Source of the DNA: Mycobacterium sp. AZCC_0083
GTDB lineage: Bacteria; Actinomycetota; Actinomycetes; Mycobacteriales; Mycobacteriaceae
Reading direction: 5' to 3'
NCBI RefSeq assembly: GCF_014202335.1
Contig: NZ_JACHGP010000009.1
Span: forward strand, 248,001 to 312,000
DNA length: 64,000 bases
The notes beneath the pieces were generated by a model. The model was not told the origin of the DNA and searched no databases. It saw only the letters and a list, made by a program, of their open reading frames with translations. The position numbers and the translations under genes are program-made. Positions 62,165 through 64,000 of this stretch are shown here, piece by piece (position 1 is the stretch's first letter; every line of letters begins with the position of its first letter).

Positions 62165-63178
62165 CTACGCCGTTTCGGTGATGGGGCGGTCGACCCAGCT
62201 CATCAGATCGCGCAGCTTCTTGCCGGTGACCTCGATCGGGTGCTCGGCGTTCTCCTTGCGCAGCTTCTCAAGCCGCTTGTTGCCACCCTCGACGTTGGCG
62301 ACGAGCTCCTTGACGAAGCTGCCGTCCTGGATGTCCTTGAGGATGCCGCGCATCCGCTCCTTGGTATCGGCGTCGATGACACGCGGACCGGACAGGTAGC
62401 CGCCGAACTCCGCGGTGTCGGACACCGAGTAGTTCATCCTGGCGATGCCACCCTCGTACATCAGGTCGACGATCAGCTTGAGCTCGTGCAGCACCTCGAA
62501 GTAGGCCATCTCGGGTGCGTAACCCGCCTCGACCATCACCTCGAAGCCGATCTTGACCAGTTCCTCGGTGCCACCGCACAACACGGCCTGCTCACCGAAC
62601 AGGTCGGTCTCGGTCTCTTCCTTGAACGTGGTCTTGATGACACCGGCGCGGGTGCCGCCGATGCCCTTGGCGTAGGATAGCGCGAGCGCCTCGCCCTCAC
62701 CCGTCGGATCCTGGTCGATGGCGATCAGGCAGGGCACGCCCTTGCCGTCGACGAACTGGCGGCGGACCAGGTGGCCGGGGCCCTTGGGCGCCACCATCCC
62801 GATGGTGATGTCGTCGGCAGGCTCGATCAGGTCGAAGTGAATGTTGAGACCGTGGCCGAAGAACAGCGCATTGCCGGCTACCAGGTTGGGCTCGATGTCG
62901 TTCTTGAAGATCTCTGCCTGCGCGGTGTCCGGCGCCAGAAGCATGATGACGTCGGCCCACTTGGCGACCTCGGCCGGAGTGTCGACGGCGAGTCCCTGCT
63001 CGGTGACCTTCTCGCGCGACTTGGAGCCTTCCTTCAGGCCGACCTTCACCTCGACGCCGGAGTCGCGCAGGCTCAGCGAGTGCGCATGGCCCTGGCTGCC
63101 GTAGCCGATGACGCCGACCTTGCGTCCCTGGATGATCGACAGGTCTGCGTCGTCGTCGTAGAACATCTCAACTGCCAT
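62165..63178 (-). CDS. ilvC: ketol-acid reductoisomerase
   Basis: 337 residues, class I. Converts 2-acetolactate or acetohydroxybutyrate to dihydroxy acids using NADPH and Mg2+, in isoleucine and valine synthesis. Cofactor loop GYGSQGHAHSLSLRDSG, DTAQAEIF, and the Mg/substrate region LFGEQAVLCGGTEELV and SDTAEFGGYLSGP. GTG 63190 overlaps the ribosome site; ATG 63178 (MAVEMFYDDDADL) matches the family. It is the last gene of ilvB-ilvN-ilvC. Confidence 0.97.
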   Translation of the reverse strand: MAVEMFYDDDADLSIIQGRKVGVIGYGSQGHAHSLSLRDSGVEVKVGLKEGSKSREKVTEQGLAVDTPAEVAKWADVIMLLAPDTAQAEIFKNDIEPNLVAGNALFFGHGLNIHFDLIEPADDITIGMVAPKGPGHLVRRQFVDGKGVPCLIAIDQDPTGEGEALALSYAKGIGGTRAGVIKTTFKEETETDLFGEQAVLCGGTEELVKIGFEVMVEAGYAPEMAYFEVLHELKLIVDLMYEGGIARMNYSVSDTAEFGGYLSGPRVIDADTKERMRGILKDIQDGSFVKELVANVEGGNKRLEKLRKENAEHPIEVTGKKLRDLMSWVDRPITETA

Positions 63179-63230
63179 TTTTGATGCCACCTCAATTTCC
63201 TTCTCAGTGTTCGTGTTTCGTAGAAAATCG

Positions 63231-63731
63231 TTACTTGACGATGCCGCGTGGCCCGCGGGCCAGCGTCACCATGCCCGACTGGGCGATCTCGCGGATGCCG
63301 TAGGGCTCGAGGAGTCGGTACAGCGCATCAAGCTTGCCAGGCGTTCCTGTGGCCTCGACGGTCAGGGACTCGGTCGACACGTCGACCACCTTCGCGCGGA
63401 AGAGGTTCACCGCTTCGATGATCTGTCCACGGGTCGCGGCGTCGGCGCGGACCTTGATCAGCGCCAGCTCGCGCGACACCGAGTTGTCCTCGTCCTGCTC
63501 AACGATCTTGATCACGTTGATCAGCTTGTTGAGCTGTTTGGTGATCTGTTCGAGCGGAAAGTCCTCGACGGCAACCACGATGGTCATCCGGGAGAGGTGC
63601 TTCTGCTCGGTCGCGCCCACGGCGAGTGACTGAATGTTGAAGCCGCGCCTGGAGAACAGCGCTGCCACACGGGCCAGCACGCCGGGTTTGTCCTCGACGA
63701 GGACCGACAGGGTATGGGTCGTCGTCGCCAT
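63231..63731 (-). CDS. ilvN: acetolactate synthase small (regulatory) subunit
   Basis: 166 residues. N-terminal ACT domain LSVLVEDKPGVLARVAALFS, then GFNIQSLAVGATEQKHLSRM, and the C-terminal family segment GTPGKLDALYRLLEPYGIRE. It binds valine for feedback control of IlvB. ATG 63731 shares a base with the ilvB stop (TGATG), and a reading open further upstream is not needed. Confidence 0.97.
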   Translation of the reverse strand: MATTTHTLSVLVEDKPGVLARVAALFSRRGFNIQSLAVGATEQKHLSRMTIVVAVEDFPLEQITKQLNKLINVIKIVEQDEDNSVSRELALIKVRADAATRGQIIEAVNLFRAKVVDVSTESLTVEATGTPGKLDALYRLLEPYGIREIAQSGMVTLARGPRGIVK

Positions 63732-64000
63732 CAGGCATGCCCCTCGTTCTCGCTGTCGTCGAACAACGGCCGAATGCCCTTGGCGGCCTGTATCTCGTCG
63801 TTGCCCATGCCCGCGGCCACCATCGGCCACACCTGCGCGTCGGCGCCGACGATGAAGTCGATCACCACCGGCCGGTCGTTGATCGCCCGCGCCTGGTTGA
63901 TCACGTCCTCGACGTCTTCGGCACGCTCACAACGCAATCCGACGCATCCGAGCGCTTCTGCGAGTTTGACGAAGTCCGGAATGCGCTGGCCGCCGTGCGT
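63731..64000 (-). CDS. ilvB: acetolactate synthase large subunit, C-terminal part (runs off the right edge)
   Basis: The last 90 residues of the thiamine-diphosphate enzyme that condenses pyruvate into acetolactate are visible. The end reads GQRIPDFVKLAEALGCVGLR and PVVIDFIVGADAQVWPMVAA, then PLFDDSENEGHA. The start and catalytic part lie outside the window. Stop overlaps ilvN by one base. Confidence 0.95.
   Translation of the reverse strand, partial: THGGQRIPDFVKLAEALGCVGLRCERAEDVEDVINQARAINDRPVVIDFIVGADAQVWPMVAAGMGNDEIQAAKGIRPLFDDSENEGHA

Noticed and set aside
1..64000. Insertion sequences, transposases, prophage genes, CRISPR-Cas
   Set aside because: No transposase, integrase, phage structural or Cas motif was seen in any supported frame.

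Overview
The window is high-GC actinobacterial chromosome from a mycobacterium, most likely a rapidly growing Mycolicibacterium. I infer this from gene order and from protein families typical of mycobacteria: SepIVA, FbiD, MutT1, HupB with a Lys/Ala tail, and a fused DsbA/VKOR pair. The order follows the M. tuberculosis interval from about Rv2918c to Rv3003c, as I remember it. No transposase, phage gene, polyketide synthase or CRISPR array was seen. Almost all the DNA is coding, and no stretch over 300 bases is empty; the longest gene-poor stretch, 46472-46979, holds a terminator and two tRNAs.

Layout. Positions 1-4000 carry the nitrogen module ftsY, amt, glnB and glnD (partial, reverse strand), with a well-formed GlnR-type operator before amt. 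Positions 4068-11451 hold smc, an acylphosphatase, an OsmC protein, mutM, rnc, a DUF177 protein and sepIVA. One orphan membrane protein (11602-12297) sits where M. tuberculosis carries its PDIM/PGL lipid locus, and is followed by coaD, rsmD, pyc, a VKOR/DsbA disulfide pair, lipN and two tandem aldo-keto reductases. Positions 21225-25200 look accessory: a terpene-cyclase-fold protein, a PLP dehydratase, two secreted proteins, a membrane protein and a transporter remnant.

Positions 25202-43446 return to core genes: an exported HNH nuclease, recG, a FakA-like kinase, rpmB, ung, thiL, DUF3515, ddl, gpsA, fbiD, ppk, mutT1 and hupB. Insertions relative to M. tuberculosis are an acyl-CoA dehydrogenase with a divergent TetR regulator and a cystathionine-lyase-like enzyme. 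Positions 43650-54635 carry branched-chain and serine biosynthesis (leuD, leuC, an IclR regulator, leuB, serA), gltX beside tRNA-Glu and tRNA-Gln, an FAH-family hydrolase, an MFS transporter, and a MarR/monooxygenase unit.

Positions 54684-61646 hold a large cyclase/ATPase/LuxR regulator broken by a frameshift. Divergent from it are a flavin monooxygenase, a phytoene-desaturase-like oxidoreductase and a WrbA-type flavoprotein. The window closes with ilvC, ilvN and the end of ilvB. No clearly new system could be demonstrated. The best leads are the broken regulator with its redox neighbours, the secreted-protein cluster at 23289-24973, the CTG start proposed for rsmD, and several well-formed operators.
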